The position numbers were made by a program, and so were the translations under genes. From Deltaproteobacteria bacterium (GTDB lineage: Bacteria; Myxococcota_A; UBA9160; JAJDAL01), in the NCBI GenBank assembly GCA_029261875.1, contig JAJDAL010000025.1, positions 155,127 through 219,126 of the forward strand: a stretch of DNA of 64,000 nucleotides, given 5' to 3'. Positions 34,467 through 43,451 of the stretch are shown here, piece after piece; position 1 is the first letter of the stretch, and each line of letters opens with the position of its first letter. The notes under the pieces are model-generated. The model did no database searches and had not been told where the DNA came from. It worked only from the letters and a program-made list of their open reading frames with translations.

Positions 34467-35402
34467 GTGGCGAACGCATCCTCGGGTGGCATCACCGGTG
34501 AAAAGATCTGGTTGGACGGCGAACTCGTCCCCTGGGACGAAGCGCGCGTCCACGTCCTGACCCACACGCTCCATTACGGACTCGGTGTCTTCGAAGGCAT
34601 CCGCTGCTACGCGACCGAAGACGGAAGGTCTGCGGTCTTTCGTCTTCCCGAGCACATCCGGCGCCTGTTCGATTCCGCACACATCAACCTGCTCGACATT
34701 CCGTTCTCCCAGGCAGAGATCCGCAATGCGGTGATCGAATGCCTGCGCGCCAACGGGTTGAAAGCGGGCTACATCCGGCCGCTGGTTTTCGTCGGGGACG
34801 GCGCCATGGGGCTGAACCCGGCCGACAACCCCGTGCGCGTGGCCGTGATCGCGTATCCCTGGGGAAAATATCTGGGGGAAGACGGCGTCGAGAACGGCAT
34901 TCGCGCCAAGGTCTCGACCTTCGCCCGCAATCACGTCAACGCCAAGATGACCAAGGGCAAGACCTGCGGTGACTACGTCAATTCCATTCTCGCCAAGCGC
35001 GAGGCGCTGATGGATGGCTACGACGAAGCCATCATGCTCGACACCCAGGGGCTCGTTTCCGAAGCCAGCGGCGAGAACCTGTTCGTGGTGCGCAACGGAA
35101 TGCTCCGCACGCCGCCCTTGCCGACGGTGCTCGACGGAATCACGCGCGCCTCGGTGATCGAAATCGCGCGCGACAAGGGCGTGCCGGTGGAAGAAGCCTC
35201 GGTCACCCGCGATGAGTTGTATATCTCGGACGAAGTCTTCCTGACTGGAACGGCGGCCGAGGTGACCCCCATCCGGGAAATCGATCGTCGCACCATCGGC
35301 GAGGGCGGGCGCGGCCCGGTCACCGAAAAACTCCAGGCGGCGTTTTTCGACATCGTTTCGGGCCGCGAGCGCAAGTACGAGAGCTGGCTCACGCATCTCT
35401 AG
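34467..35402 (+). CDS. ilvE: Branched-chain amino acid aminotransferase
   Basis: This 311-residue class IV PLP aminotransferase interconverts Leu, Ile and Val with their keto acids. It shows [29 protein letters not shown], the Schiff-base lysine region [39 protein letters not shown] and the [12 protein letters not shown] phosphate-binding loop. These match IlvE type I closely. GTG 34467 is preceded by GGAGG about 9 bases upstream. A 14-bp perfect dyad follows its stop and separates it from the convergent sthA. Confidence 0.93.
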   Translation: MANASSGGITGEKIWLDGELVPWDEARVHVLTHTLHYGLGVFEGIRCYATEDGRSAVFRLPEHIRRLFDSAHINLLDIPFSQAEIRNAVIECLRANGLKAGYIRPLVFVGDGAMGLNPADNPVRVAVIAYPWGKYLGEDGVENGIRAKVSTFARNHVNAKMTKGKTCGDYVNSILAKREALMDGYDEAIMLDTQGLVSEASGENLFVVRNGMLRTPPLPTVLDGITRASVIEIARDKGVPVEEASVTRDELYISDEVFLTGTAAEVTPIREIDRRTIGEGGRGPVTEKLQAAFFDIVSGRERKYESWLTHL

Positions 35403-35424
35403 CCCCAGCTCGTTCGGCGGCCTT

Positions 35425-35456
35425 CGGATTGAATCGCCTAGAGGCGATTCAATCCG
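35425..35456. terminator. Perfect dyad between convergent ilvE and sthA
   Basis: CGGATTGAATCGCC and GGCGATTCAATCCG are exact 14-bp arms around a TAGA loop. It sits 23 bases after ilvE and overlaps the last codons and stop of sthA (35438). There is no T-run on either side, so it may be a bidirectional processing or pausing hairpin rather than a textbook terminator. Confidence 0.55.
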
Positions 35457-36820
35457 TCCAGCGCCGCCACCCGGTAGGCTTCGGACAGCGTGGGGTAGTT
35501 GAACACGCAGGTGGCGAGTTCATCGACGGTGCCACCGCGCTGAATCACGTGCAGGCCCAGGTGCACGAGTTCGCTCGAACCTTCGCCCACCAGGTGCACG
35601 CCCAGCAATTTGTGATCGTCGCGTTTGAACACGACTTTCAGCATACCGTCGGTTTCGCCTTGGATCTGGCCGCGCGGAATCTCGCCGTAACGCGCGGTGC
35701 CGACTTCGTACACGATGCCCTGTTCCCGGGCGTCGCGTTCGGAGAGGCCGGCTTGGGAGATTTCCGGAATGGTATAGATCGCGATGGGGAGATTGGTCTG
35801 CGGCGGGACATCCGTGCCGGCGGCATGCAGCACCGCCGCGCGCCCCTGGTACATGCTCGTTCCCGCGAGCGCGGGAAAGCCCACGACGTCGCCCACCGCG
35901 TACACGTTCGCCTGCTGGGATTGATAATACTCATCGACCTTGATGAGCCCGTGTTCATCGGTCTCGATGCCCGCCTTCTCGAGATCGAGGGCCATTACGT
36001 TGGACTCGCGTCCCGCGGCGACCAGCAGACGATCGCTCTTGACCACGCGGCCACTCTTGAGCTTGACGACCGCGCGCCAATCTTTGCCCGTGGTCTCGCG
36101 GGTGATCTCGTCCACCGCTTCGGGTGTGGCGAACTTGACGCCCATGCGGCGCATCCGGAAGTAGAGGATGTCGAGGATGTCGTCATCCACGAAACGCATC
36201 ATGCGTTCGCGGCGGTCGATCAACGTGACCTTGACCCCCAGGGCGGCAAAGATGCACGCGTACTCGGTTCCGATCACTCCCGCGCCCATCACCGTGAGGC
36301 TGCGGGGAATGGCGTCGAGGTTGAGGACGGTATCGCTATCGAGGATGACGCGACCGTCGAAGGGAATGTTTTCCGGTCGGCGCGGACGGCTCCCGGTGGC
36401 GATCACGACGTTGCGCGCGTGAATGACCTGTTCGTCGTGGGGCGTCGCGACGCGAATCTTGTCGGGAGCGACGAACGAGGCCGATCCCGGAAATACGGTG
36501 ACGCGATTGCGCTCCAGGAACGAGATCAAGTTGTTGACGTGGTTGTGGATGACCTCGTCCTTCTTGCTCATGAGGTCCTGCACCGAGAGCTGGCGCATGT
36601 AGGTCGAGTGGATGCCGAGTTGCGCGGCGCTGCGGAGACTGGTCAAGCGCACGACGGTTTCGCGCAACGTCTTGCTGGGGATGGTTCCCGTGTGGACGCA
36701 GGCGCCGCCCAGCATGAAGTCGCGTTCCACGAGGGCGACTTCGAGTCCGAGTTTCGCGGCTTGCAGGGCGGCCGCTGAACCCCCGGGTCCCGAACCGATT
36801 ACAACAACATCAAATCGCAC
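35438..36820 (-). CDS. sthA: Soluble pyridine nucleotide transhydrogenase (SthA-type flavoprotein)
   Basis: This 460-residue flavin-dependent oxidoreductase has the FAD Rossmann motif VVVIGSGPGGSAAALQAAKLG, a second NAD(P)-binding motif VMGAGVIGTEYACIFAALG, and the C-terminal FAD motif NVYAVGDVVGFPALA. At the redox-disulfide position of lipoamide dehydrogenases it reads GGACVHTGTIPSKTLRE, with only one cysteine. This is the hallmark of SthA, which moves hydride between NADPH and NAD+. Length is close to E. coli SthA. It starts at GTG 36820, with GGAGGAA just upstream; a long upstream extension of the frame is rejected. A 7-bp hairpin (36854-36876) lies in its leader. Confidence 0.93.
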   Translation of the reverse strand: MRFDVVVIGSGPGGSAAALQAAKLGLEVALVERDFMLGGACVHTGTIPSKTLRETVVRLTSLRSAAQLGIHSTYMRQLSVQDLMSKKDEVIHNHVNNLISFLERNRVTVFPGSASFVAPDKIRVATPHDEQVIHARNVVIATGSRPRRPENIPFDGRVILDSDTVLNLDAIPRSLTVMGAGVIGTEYACIFAALGVKVTLIDRRERMMRFVDDDILDILYFRMRRMGVKFATPEAVDEITRETTGKDWRAVVKLKSGRVVKSDRLLVAAGRESNVMALDLEKAGIETDEHGLIKVDEYYQSQQANVYAVGDVVGFPALAGTSMYQGRAAVLHAAGTDVPPQTNLPIAIYTIPEISQAGLSERDAREQGIVYEVGTARYGEIPRGQIQGETDGMLKVVFKRDDHKLLGVHLVGEGSSELVHLGLHVIQRGGTVDELATCVFNYPTLSEAYRVAALDGLNRL

Positions 36821-36853
36821 GCTGGTTCCTCCGCGGTTCTTGCCCGCACATAT

Positions 36854-36876
36854 CCGATTTCTCTTTGGAAAATCGG
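36854..36876. promoter_or_regulatory. Inverted repeat in the sthA upstream region
   Basis: CCGATTT and AAATCGG are exact 7-bp arms with a 9-base loop, 34 bases before the sthA GTG, in the only AT-rich stretch of the gap between the ABC permease and sthA. It could be an operator or a leader hairpin. No T-run follows on the minus strand. Confidence 0.35.
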
Positions 36877-36948
36877 CTTCTAGGCGGGGAGTCTTGACCC
36901 GCCGGGGAGGGGACCGGGGGGGCGACTCCGGTGAAGCGCGGAGGCGAC

Positions 36949-37740
36949 TCAGGTCTTTGGCAATTCCAAGCGGCGGAAAGCCAGCAGAAGCAGCGCGACG
37001 GAGAGCCCAGCCCAGACGGCCAGCCGCAAGGCCACGTTGGCGGGGTCCGCGAGGTGGGTGAAATCCGGATTCCACAGCAAGACGGCCTGGGAGATTCCGT
37101 GGCCCAGGGGCGGTGCCAGGCGGTCGAGCCAGAGCGGCCACCCCTCGGGTTCCCAACCGATCAGCACCGCGACGTTGACCGCGACGATGACCTGAATGGC
37201 GACGAGCGACAGCAAGGCCGAGACGATCCGCGGGACCCAAAGGGCAATCCCCATGGCGAAGCACGCGACGGGAACGCATCCCAGCAAACACAGGGCGGCA
37301 CCGATACCGACCGGGAGCGGGTGGAGCCGGAGGAAGAACGTGACGCCGCCCAACAGGGCGATGGCCGCGGCCACCACGAGAATCAGCACGCCCGCCAGGC
37401 GCGCAGTCGCATAGGTGTTGCGCGAAACCGGCCGCGCCAACCACAGGACGACGCTGCGATCCGAGATCGGTTCCGCGAGGGAATCCGTCGCGAGCAGCCC
37501 GGCCAGATTCACCACCGCCAGGGAGAGCCAGAAGAACAACCCCGAACCCAACAGGAGATTCACCGTGTCGGGGTCGAAATCCGTGCCGGCGACCACCAAT
37601 TCGGCGGAACTCGCGCAGCGTTGAACGCCGTAGAGAAACACGCTCGTGAGCACCGCGATGGCGATCACGAGCCTTCGGCGTACCGCGTCCCGCAGCGCTT
37701 CGATGGCGAGCAATCCGAAGGCGCGCAGTTGTCCCGTCAC
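36949..37740 (-). CDS. ABC-2 type transporter permease
   Basis: This 263-residue protein has six predicted membrane helices (for example LVIAIAVLTSVFLYGVQ, LLGSGLFFWLSLAVVNLAG, LAGVLILVVAAAIALLGGV, ALLSLVAIQVIVAVNVAVLI). This is the single-permease form of an ABC-2 exporter that pairs with the ATPase encoded directly before it. GTG 37740 overlaps the ATPase stop by four bases (GTGA). The loop EPISDRSVVLWLARPVSR is typical of the family. The cargo is not evident; such pairs export drugs, lipids or peptides, or take part in envelope assembly. Confidence 0.82.
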   Translation of the reverse strand: MTGQLRAFGLLAIEALRDAVRRRLVIAIAVLTSVFLYGVQRCASSAELVVAGTDFDPDTVNLLLGSGLFFWLSLAVVNLAGLLATDSLAEPISDRSVVLWLARPVSRNTYATARLAGVLILVVAAAIALLGGVTFFLRLHPLPVGIGAALCLLGCVPVACFAMGIALWVPRIVSALLSLVAIQVIVAVNVAVLIGWEPEGWPLWLDRLAPPLGHGISQAVLLWNPDFTHLADPANVALRLAVWAGLSVALLLLAFRRLELPKT

Positions 37741-38447
37741 GAGCGAACCACGCGCACGAACGCATCTTCGAGGGTTTCCCCCGGCGCGACGATCTGTTCG
37801 AGGGAACCGCTGGCGGCGACGCGTCCGGAGTGCAGGATGATGATCTGATCGCAGGTGCGTTCGATTTCCGACAGCACGTGGGAACTCACGACGACCGTGC
37901 AGCCGCGATCCCTTGCGGCTTGGACCCAATCGCGTGCCTCGCGGATCCCCAGCGGGTCGAGTCCCGAGGTGGGTTCGTCGAGGATCAGTAGCTCGGGTTG
38001 GGCGAGGAACGCCTGGGCGAACCCCACGCGTTGAGCCAGGCCTTTCGACAGGCTCCCCAGACGTTCGGGGGCGCGGTCGCGAACGCCCGTCAGTTCGAGG
38101 GCGGCGTCCACCTCGCGGCGGGCCAGGCGCCCGTCGAGTCCGCACAGCGCGGCTTGCAGGTGAAGAAAGCGCCCCACGGTCATGCGTCGCGGGAACGGCG
38201 GCAACTCGGGGAGATAGCCGATCTTGGCGCGGGACTGGGGGTCCGACGGCGCGCGGCCGCGCATGCGCACGCTGCCCGCACTGGGGCGCGCGAGGCCCAG
38301 GGCCAGGCGTAGGGCGGTCGTCTTGCCCGCGCCGTTCGGTCCCAACAAACCGACGCTTCCCCCTTCGGGAACCGCCAGGTTGACCTGGTCGAGCGCGGGC
38401 CGCGATCCGTAGCGTTTGGTAACGCCTGCGAACTCGAGAGCAATCAC
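37737..38447 (-). CDS. ABC-2 type transporter ATP-binding protein
   Basis: This 236-residue ATPase has Walker A GLLGPNGAGKTTALRL, a Q-loop region IGYLPELPPF, the signature LSKGLAQRVGFAQA, Walker B ELLILDEPTSGLDP and the H-loop VVVSSHVLSEIE. The LSKG signature and YLPE Q-loop are usual for ABC-2 exporters. It starts at GTG 38447, 26 bases from the divergent radical SAM gene. It forms an operon with the permease by a 4-base overlap. Confidence 0.92.
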   Translation of the reverse strand: MIALEFAGVTKRYGSRPALDQVNLAVPEGGSVGLLGPNGAGKTTALRLALGLARPSAGSVRMRGRAPSDPQSRAKIGYLPELPPFPRRMTVGRFLHLQAALCGLDGRLARREVDAALELTGVRDRAPERLGSLSKGLAQRVGFAQAFLAQPELLILDEPTSGLDPLGIREARDWVQAARDRGCTVVVSSHVLSEIERTCDQIIILHSGRVAASGSLEQIVAPGETLEDAFVRVVRS

Positions 38448-38473
38448 GGTGGCGGGAACGTACCATCTTCCCC

Positions 38474-39295
38474 GTGAGCCGCGCTGCTGTCTTCCCCCGC
38501 GAGGCGCGTTCGATTCTGACGCGCACCGGCGGGTACCTATCGGGATTCACCCATTCGCTGCAGCCCTACAGCGGGTGCGAGTTCTCCTGCGTGTATTGCT
38601 ACGTGCGCGAGATGACGGTTCAGCGCGCGAACCCCTACAAACGGCCTTGGTCCGAATGGGTCTCGCCAAAGACCAATGCTCCGGCGCTGCTCGCCGCGGA
38701 GGCGCGACGCGGCCGGCTCGATACGGCGCGAATCTTCTGCTCGTCGGCGACGGATCCCTACACGCCTCAGGAAAAGCAGCGCGAACTCACGCGCGGCTGT
38801 CTCGAGGTGATGGTCGATCATCCACCGCAGGCCCTGGTGATCCAGACCCGGAGTCCCCTCGTGCTGCGGGATGCGGGACTGCTGGCCCAGATCCCCAACG
38901 CCTGGGCGAGTATTACGTTGACGACCGACGACGATGGCGTGCGCCGCCTCTTCGAGCCGAATTCCCCGTCGGTTTCCCGGCGCTGGGAAATGCTCCGCGC
39001 GCTTCGCGCGGCGGGTGTGCGGACGCAGGCCGCGCTGGCGCCCCTGTTGCCCTGCAATCCGCAAACCTTCGCCGAGTGGCTCGAACCCCACGTGGATCGG
39101 GTGGTGATCGACGATTTTTTTCGCGGCGATGGGGCGGGTGGGCGGCGCAGCCGAGCGGCGCTCGCGTTGTTGCGCGCCCGCGGATACCCGGAATGGGCGG
39201 AACCCGGCTACGCGGAAGTCGCGACGCAGGCTTTTCGCCGCGTTCTGGGACCGGAACGCGTGGTGGTCTCCCAGGCGGGCTTCAACGACGTGTGA
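38474..39295 (+). CDS. Radical SAM protein (spore photoproduct lyase-like superfamily)
   Basis: This 273-residue protein has the 4Fe-4S cluster motif CEFSCVYC (residues about 35-42, CxxxCxxC) in the context LQPYSGCEFSCVYCYVREM. That is the signature of a widespread SPL-like radical SAM group whose role is largely unknown. Other group features are IFCSSATDPYTPQEKQ and VIQTRSPLVLRD. It starts at GTG 38474 with no clear ribosome-binding site and lies very close to the divergent ABC genes, so translation may be leaderless. Reaction unknown. Confidence 0.85.
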   Translation: MSRAAVFPREARSILTRTGGYLSGFTHSLQPYSGCEFSCVYCYVREMTVQRANPYKRPWSEWVSPKTNAPALLAAEARRGRLDTARIFCSSATDPYTPQEKQRELTRGCLEVMVDHPPQALVIQTRSPLVLRDAGLLAQIPNAWASITLTTDDDGVRRLFEPNSPSVSRRWEMLRALRAAGVRTQAALAPLLPCNPQTFAEWLEPHVDRVVIDDFFRGDGAGGRRSRAALALLRARGYPEWAEPGYAEVATQAFRRVLGPERVVVSQAGFNDV

Positions 39296-39345
39296 CCGCG
39301 GCTGTCACACCCACACCCCATGCTTGGGTTCCAGGAGGAAAACCA

Positions 39346-39729
39346 ATGCGAGAAACATTGCGAAGTCAGCTGCGAAACCGTTTGCGTGAACGTTGGCAAG
39401 AACGGGGGACGCCGCTCGTCGAATACCCGAACTCCGGGGACGCGCTGCCCGCCCAAGGTTGCGTGCGCCTGGAGCGCGCACTGGAAGATGGTTTCGTCGG
39501 TGTGTCGGCGCTCGAATCGAGTTCGCGGCCGAGCGTTCGTCTCGAAAACCGCGCTTCCTGTGCAGTGCGGGTTGCGGCCGGCGCTTTGTTCGACGGTGAC
39601 GATCGTCGCTTTGCCAGCAGCGACAGTTTTCTCGTTCCGCCGCGCACGACGGTGCTGCTTTCCGGTGAAGCGCTGCGCGAAGTCCAACGCGTGCGTCCGC
39701 CGGGGGCCACCCAAGCGCGAGCGAGTTGA
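39346..39729 (+). CDS. Small hypothetical protein, weakly ARPP-1-like
   Basis: This 127-residue soluble protein has a very good ribosome-binding site (AGGAGGAA, 6 bases before ATG 39346), so the gene is probably real. The N-terminus is basic (MRETLRSQLRNRLRERW). The segment SVRLENRASCAVRVAAGALFDGDD..., ending FLVPPRTTVLL, is reminiscent of the ARPP-1/DUF6569 domain ('N-x-G-E-x-x-x-G-x-Q-x-R...' pattern), but it stops before that family's conserved cysteine. This resemblance is weak and by eye. It lies 50 bases after the radical SAM gene and may be cotranscribed. Function unknown. Confidence 0.6.
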   Translation: MRETLRSQLRNRLRERWQERGTPLVEYPNSGDALPAQGCVRLERALEDGFVGVSALESSSRPSVRLENRASCAVRVAAGALFDGDDRRFASSDSFLVPPRTTVLLSGEALREVQRVRPPGATQARAS

Positions 39730-39754
39730 GCGAGGTTTCGACGCGTCGTACGGC

Positions 39755-39774
39755 GTCACCGCTTTGGCGGTGAC
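39755..39774. terminator. Hairpin between convergent genes
   Basis: GTCACCGC and GCGGTGAC form a perfect 8-bp stem with a TTTG loop, between the small hypothetical gene and hspQ. No T-run follows on either strand, so termination is uncertain. Confidence 0.4.
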
Positions 39775-39782
39775 TCGGTGGC

Positions 39783-40100
39783 TTAGTTGACCGTGCGGCT
39801 GGTCGCGTAGCGGCCGTCTCGGAAGGCGGCGAAAAAACGCGATAGCAGCGGGTGCTGCACGGGGTTGCTGTTCGGGTCGGGTTCGAGGTGGCGCTCGGCC
39901 ACGTAGGTGATGCTGGAACTCTCATCCACCAAGACGTGGTACCAGGGCTGGTCTTTGGGAGGGCGCGATTTGGCGACCTCCTCATACCACTCGTCGGTCT
40001 GCTGAAAGGTTGGATCCACGTCGACGATGACGCCGCGGTAATCGAAGCGGAGGTGGCGAACGATCTGCCCGACTCCGAATTTTGCGGTCTGTAGCGCCAT
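39783..40100 (-). CDS. hspQ: Heat shock protein HspQ (hemimethylated DNA-binding YccV family)
   Basis: This 105-residue protein begins MALQTAKFGVGQIVRHLRFDYRG, followed by GVIVDVDPTF, then KDQPWYHVLVDES and ITYVAERHLEPD. These are the standard HspQ/YccV core motifs and length. In E. coli HspQ binds hemimethylated oriC, slows DnaA synthesis and acts as an adaptor for Lon. The ATG has GAGGAGG just upstream. It converges with the small hypothetical gene; a hairpin lies between. No clear heat-shock sigma-32 promoter was identified by eye. Confidence 0.92.
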   Translation of the reverse strand: MALQTAKFGVGQIVRHLRFDYRGVIVDVDPTFQQTDEWYEEVAKSRPPKDQPWYHVLVDESSSITYVAERHLEPDPNSNPVQHPLLSRFFAAFRDGRYATSRTVN

Positions 40101-40180
40101 GGGACCTCCTCTACTGCCATCTCTTCTAGCGGAACTCCCGGGACCCGGCTGAATGACGGGGGCATCAAGTCAGGGGAGGG

Positions 40181-40209
40181 TTGTCCGATGTATTACATTG
40201 TGATACAAA
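40181..40209 (+). promoter_or_regulatory. Palindromic operator inside a promoter, before the RHH gene
   Basis: TGTATTACA, one base, then TGTGATACA (40189-40207) is a 19-bp near-palindrome matching at 8 of 9 arm positions. It sits between a possible -35 TTGTCC (40181-40186) and -10 TACAAA (40204-40209), spacing 17. A repressor bound here would block the polymerase. The transcript would start about at the ATG at 40217. Confidence 0.55.
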
Positions 40210-40210
40210 A

Positions 40211-40711
40211 ATGCCCATGAGTGGATCACATTCCAAATCCAGCGATCGCCAAGGTCGAAGTCGGAAGGAGCGTGTCTTGCACACCCGCGTATCCGAAGAG
40301 CTTTCTGAATCCGTGCGGCGCGCCGCCGAAGAGCTTCGCGTGCCCGTGTCCAACCTCGTTCGCAACGTCCTCGAGGAGGCCTTTGCGGCCGTCGAGACCG
40401 TCACGGACAACGTCGGAGACCTGCTCGACGAGGTGCTCGAGGGCACCGAGCGGGTTCGGCGGCGGTCCCGCCATCGCGCCAAGGTGCAGGTCGAGCCCGA
40501 TGACGCGGCTTCGGCACGCGCGTCGTCGGACGCGCGGCCGAGCGACGATCCCGCGATTCTGGGATGGCAGCTACTGATCCTCAATCAACCGCAGGTCTGC
40601 GGGGATTGTGGGCGCAAGCTCCAGCGCGGCGACCGCGGTTTCGCGGGCGCCACGGCGGGCGGCTTGTCGTCGACCTACGTTTGTCAGGACTGCATTCGCG
40701 AACGCGATTGA
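40211..40711 (+). CDS. Ribbon-helix-helix protein with C-terminal zinc ribbon
   Basis: This 166-residue protein has residues about 18-60 reading as an Arc/MetJ/CopG ribbon-helix-helix domain (VLHTRVSEELSESVRRA then LRVPVSNLVRNVLEEAF). An acidic helix and a basic Arg-rich linker (RVRRRSRHRAK) follow. The last 40 residues carry two CxxC pairs (QVCGDCGRKL and YVCQDC), a likely zinc ribbon. The combination suggests a DNA-binding repressor with a metal-stabilised or sensing end. The upstream palindrome fits autoregulation by a dimeric RHH protein, which is inference. ATG 40211 and ATG 40217 are both possible starts; if the promoter call is right, 40217 would be leaderless. Confidence 0.75.
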   Translation: MPMSGSHSKSSDRQGRSRKERVLHTRVSEELSESVRRAAEELRVPVSNLVRNVLEEAFAAVETVTDNVGDLLDEVLEGTERVRRRSRHRAKVQVEPDDAASARASSDARPSDDPAILGWQLLILNQPQVCGDCGRKLQRGDRGFAGATAGGLSSTYVCQDCIRERD

Positions 40712-40716
40712 GCATC

Positions 40717-41718
40717 ATGGCGCGCGCGATGGAAAAGACGCTTCACGATCTTCAGACCCCGGCCCTCGTGATCGAGTCCGAGGGGCTCGACGCGAACCTG
40801 CACAGCATGGCGCAGGCGCTGCCCGGCGATCGCCTGCGTCCCCACGTCAAAGCCCACAAATGTACGGAGTTGGCGCGACGCCAACGGAAACTCGGCCATC
40901 GGGGTTTCACGTGCGCGACCGTGAGAGAGATGGTGGGCATGGCGGAGGCGGGGTTGGGGGACGATCTGTTGCTCGCCAACGAAGCGTTGGACCTGCGGCG
41001 TCTGGGGGAACTCGATGCGCGCGTGACGGTGGCCGTCGATTCCGAGGAAACCCTCGATGCGGCGCTTCACGGCGGCGTGGGGGAAGTGGTGATCGATGTG
41101 AACGTCGGACTTCCCCGCTGCGGTTGTCCGCCCGAGGAGGCGGGACGCCTCGCGGATGCGGCTCGCGCGCGCAAGCTCCGCGTCCGCGGTGTGATGGGGT
41201 ACGAAGGGCACGCCATGCTGGTGGCCGACGAAGACGATCGACGACGTCTCACCGACGAGGCCATGGAACGCCTGCTGGCCGCCCACGCCGATGTCGGCGG
41301 CGATCTGGTGTCGGCGGGCGGTACCGGAACCTACGCGATCAACCGGGCCGCGACGGAGATCCAGGCGGGCTCCTACGCGCTGATGGACACCGCCTACGCG
41401 AAGCTCGAACTTCCGTTCCGTTCTTCGCTTTTTGTTCTGGCGACGGTGATCTCGGTTTCCGCGGACTACGCCGTGGCGGACTGTGGTCTCAAGTCGCTCG
41501 GGATGGATCACGGCGACCCGCTCGTGGAGGGGGCGCGCGTGTGGTTCTGCTCCGACGAACACATCACCTTCGCGCCCGAAGCGCGCGTTCGCGTGGGCGA
41601 CCGCATCCGCGTCTGGCCCGCCCATATCGACCCCACCATCGCCTACCACGAGGCGCTGTACCTGGCCCACGGCGACGAACTCGTCGATCGCTGGGCGGTG
41701 GATCTTCGGGGTTGGTAA
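40717..41718 (+). CDS. D-threonine aldolase/D-serine dehydratase-like PLP enzyme
   Basis: This 333-residue fold-type III (alanine-racemase-like) PLP protein of the DSD1/D-threonine aldolase family has the Schiff-base lysine Lys45 in RPHVKAHKCTE. Further motifs are GFTCATVREM, VDVNVGLPRCG, GVMGYEGHAML, GGTGTY and QAGSYALMD. Near the C-terminus the metal site reads PAHIDPT, that is His-x-Asp. D-serine dehydratases use His-x-Cys, whereas bacterial D-threonine aldolases use His-x-Asp with a divalent metal, so aldolase activity on D-beta-hydroxy amino acids is more likely. It starts 5 bases after the RHH gene and is probably in the same operon, so the RHH protein may control it. Confidence 0.82.
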   Translation: MARAMEKTLHDLQTPALVIESEGLDANLHSMAQALPGDRLRPHVKAHKCTELARRQRKLGHRGFTCATVREMVGMAEAGLGDDLLLANEALDLRRLGELDARVTVAVDSEETLDAALHGGVGEVVIDVNVGLPRCGCPPEEAGRLADAARARKLRVRGVMGYEGHAMLVADEDDRRRLTDEAMERLLAAHADVGGDLVSAGGTGTYAINRAATEIQAGSYALMDTAYAKLELPFRSSLFVLATVISVSADYAVADCGLKSLGMDHGDPLVEGARVWFCSDEHITFAPEARVRVGDRIRVWPAHIDPTIAYHEALYLAHGDELVDRWAVDLRGW

Positions 41719-41755
41719 GCTCCGCCGCGCGCGCCCACCTACCGATGGAAAATCA

Positions 41756-42913
<1,158 letters not shown>

Positions 42914-42920
42914 GGCGCGA

Positions 42921-43451
42921 TCAGTAGTCGAGGCTTGCGGGTAGGATCTCGATGGCGGGTTCGGGTACGGAATCGGGGTTGGCGTCTTCGGCGGCCAGAT
43001 CGGCCGGGTCGCTTTCCGGCGCGAGCCCCTCGGGAGACGCTGCGTCTTCGGGATCGTCCTCCAATTGGGCGATCGATTCCTCCAGCAGCGGATCGACGAA
43101 GATCCCCTTCATTTGTACCGAACGCTGGGCGAGGACGTAGCTCGCATAGGGGACCAGCTTCAACAGCATGTCGATGGGACCGAACTGGGTCGCGATTTCC
43201 AGGCGTTCGATTTCGCGTCCCGGCTTGGCATCGGCCTCGTCGTTGTCGAACAGGGGAAGCGAAGGCCAGGGCACGAGTCCACCCAACAGGTAGCGTCGGG
43301 TTTCCGAGCGCTCGAAGCGCGTGCGCGAAGCGAATTCCTCGGATACCGGGCCGAAGGTGGCGTCCACCGGGAGGCGGTGCTCGATGTGGTACATGCAGCC
43401 GCTCTGGAAAAGAGGAAGCAGAACAACCAGGAGTGTCAGGACTCGTTTCAT
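42921..43451 (-). CDS. Predicted lipoprotein, second of a pair
   Basis: This 176-residue protein has a signal sequence (MKRVLTLLVVLLPLFQSGC) ending in a weak lipobox (QSGC), then a mature part of unknown fold with TRRYLLGGLVPWPSLPLF. The C-terminal 50 residues are acidic and rich in Asp, Glu, Pro and Ala. It starts by a 4-base ATGA overlap with the preceding lipoprotein, so the pair is translationally coupled and probably works together. No family recognised. Position in the outer membrane or periplasm is inferred from the signal. Confidence 0.72.
   Translation of the reverse strand: MKRVLTLLVVLLPLFQSGCMYHIEHRLPVDATFGPVSEEFASRTRFERSETRRYLLGGLVPWPSLPLFDNDEADAKPGREIERLEIATQFGPIDMLLKLVPYASYVLAQRSVQMKGIFVDPLLEESIAQLEDDPEDAASPEGLAPESDPADLAAEDANPDSVPEPAIEILPASLDY

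Noticed and set aside
36680..36760. Loss of a redox cysteine in sthA as a defect
   Set aside because: A single cysteine at this site is the normal state of SthA-type transhydrogenases and distinguishes them from lipoamide dehydrogenases.
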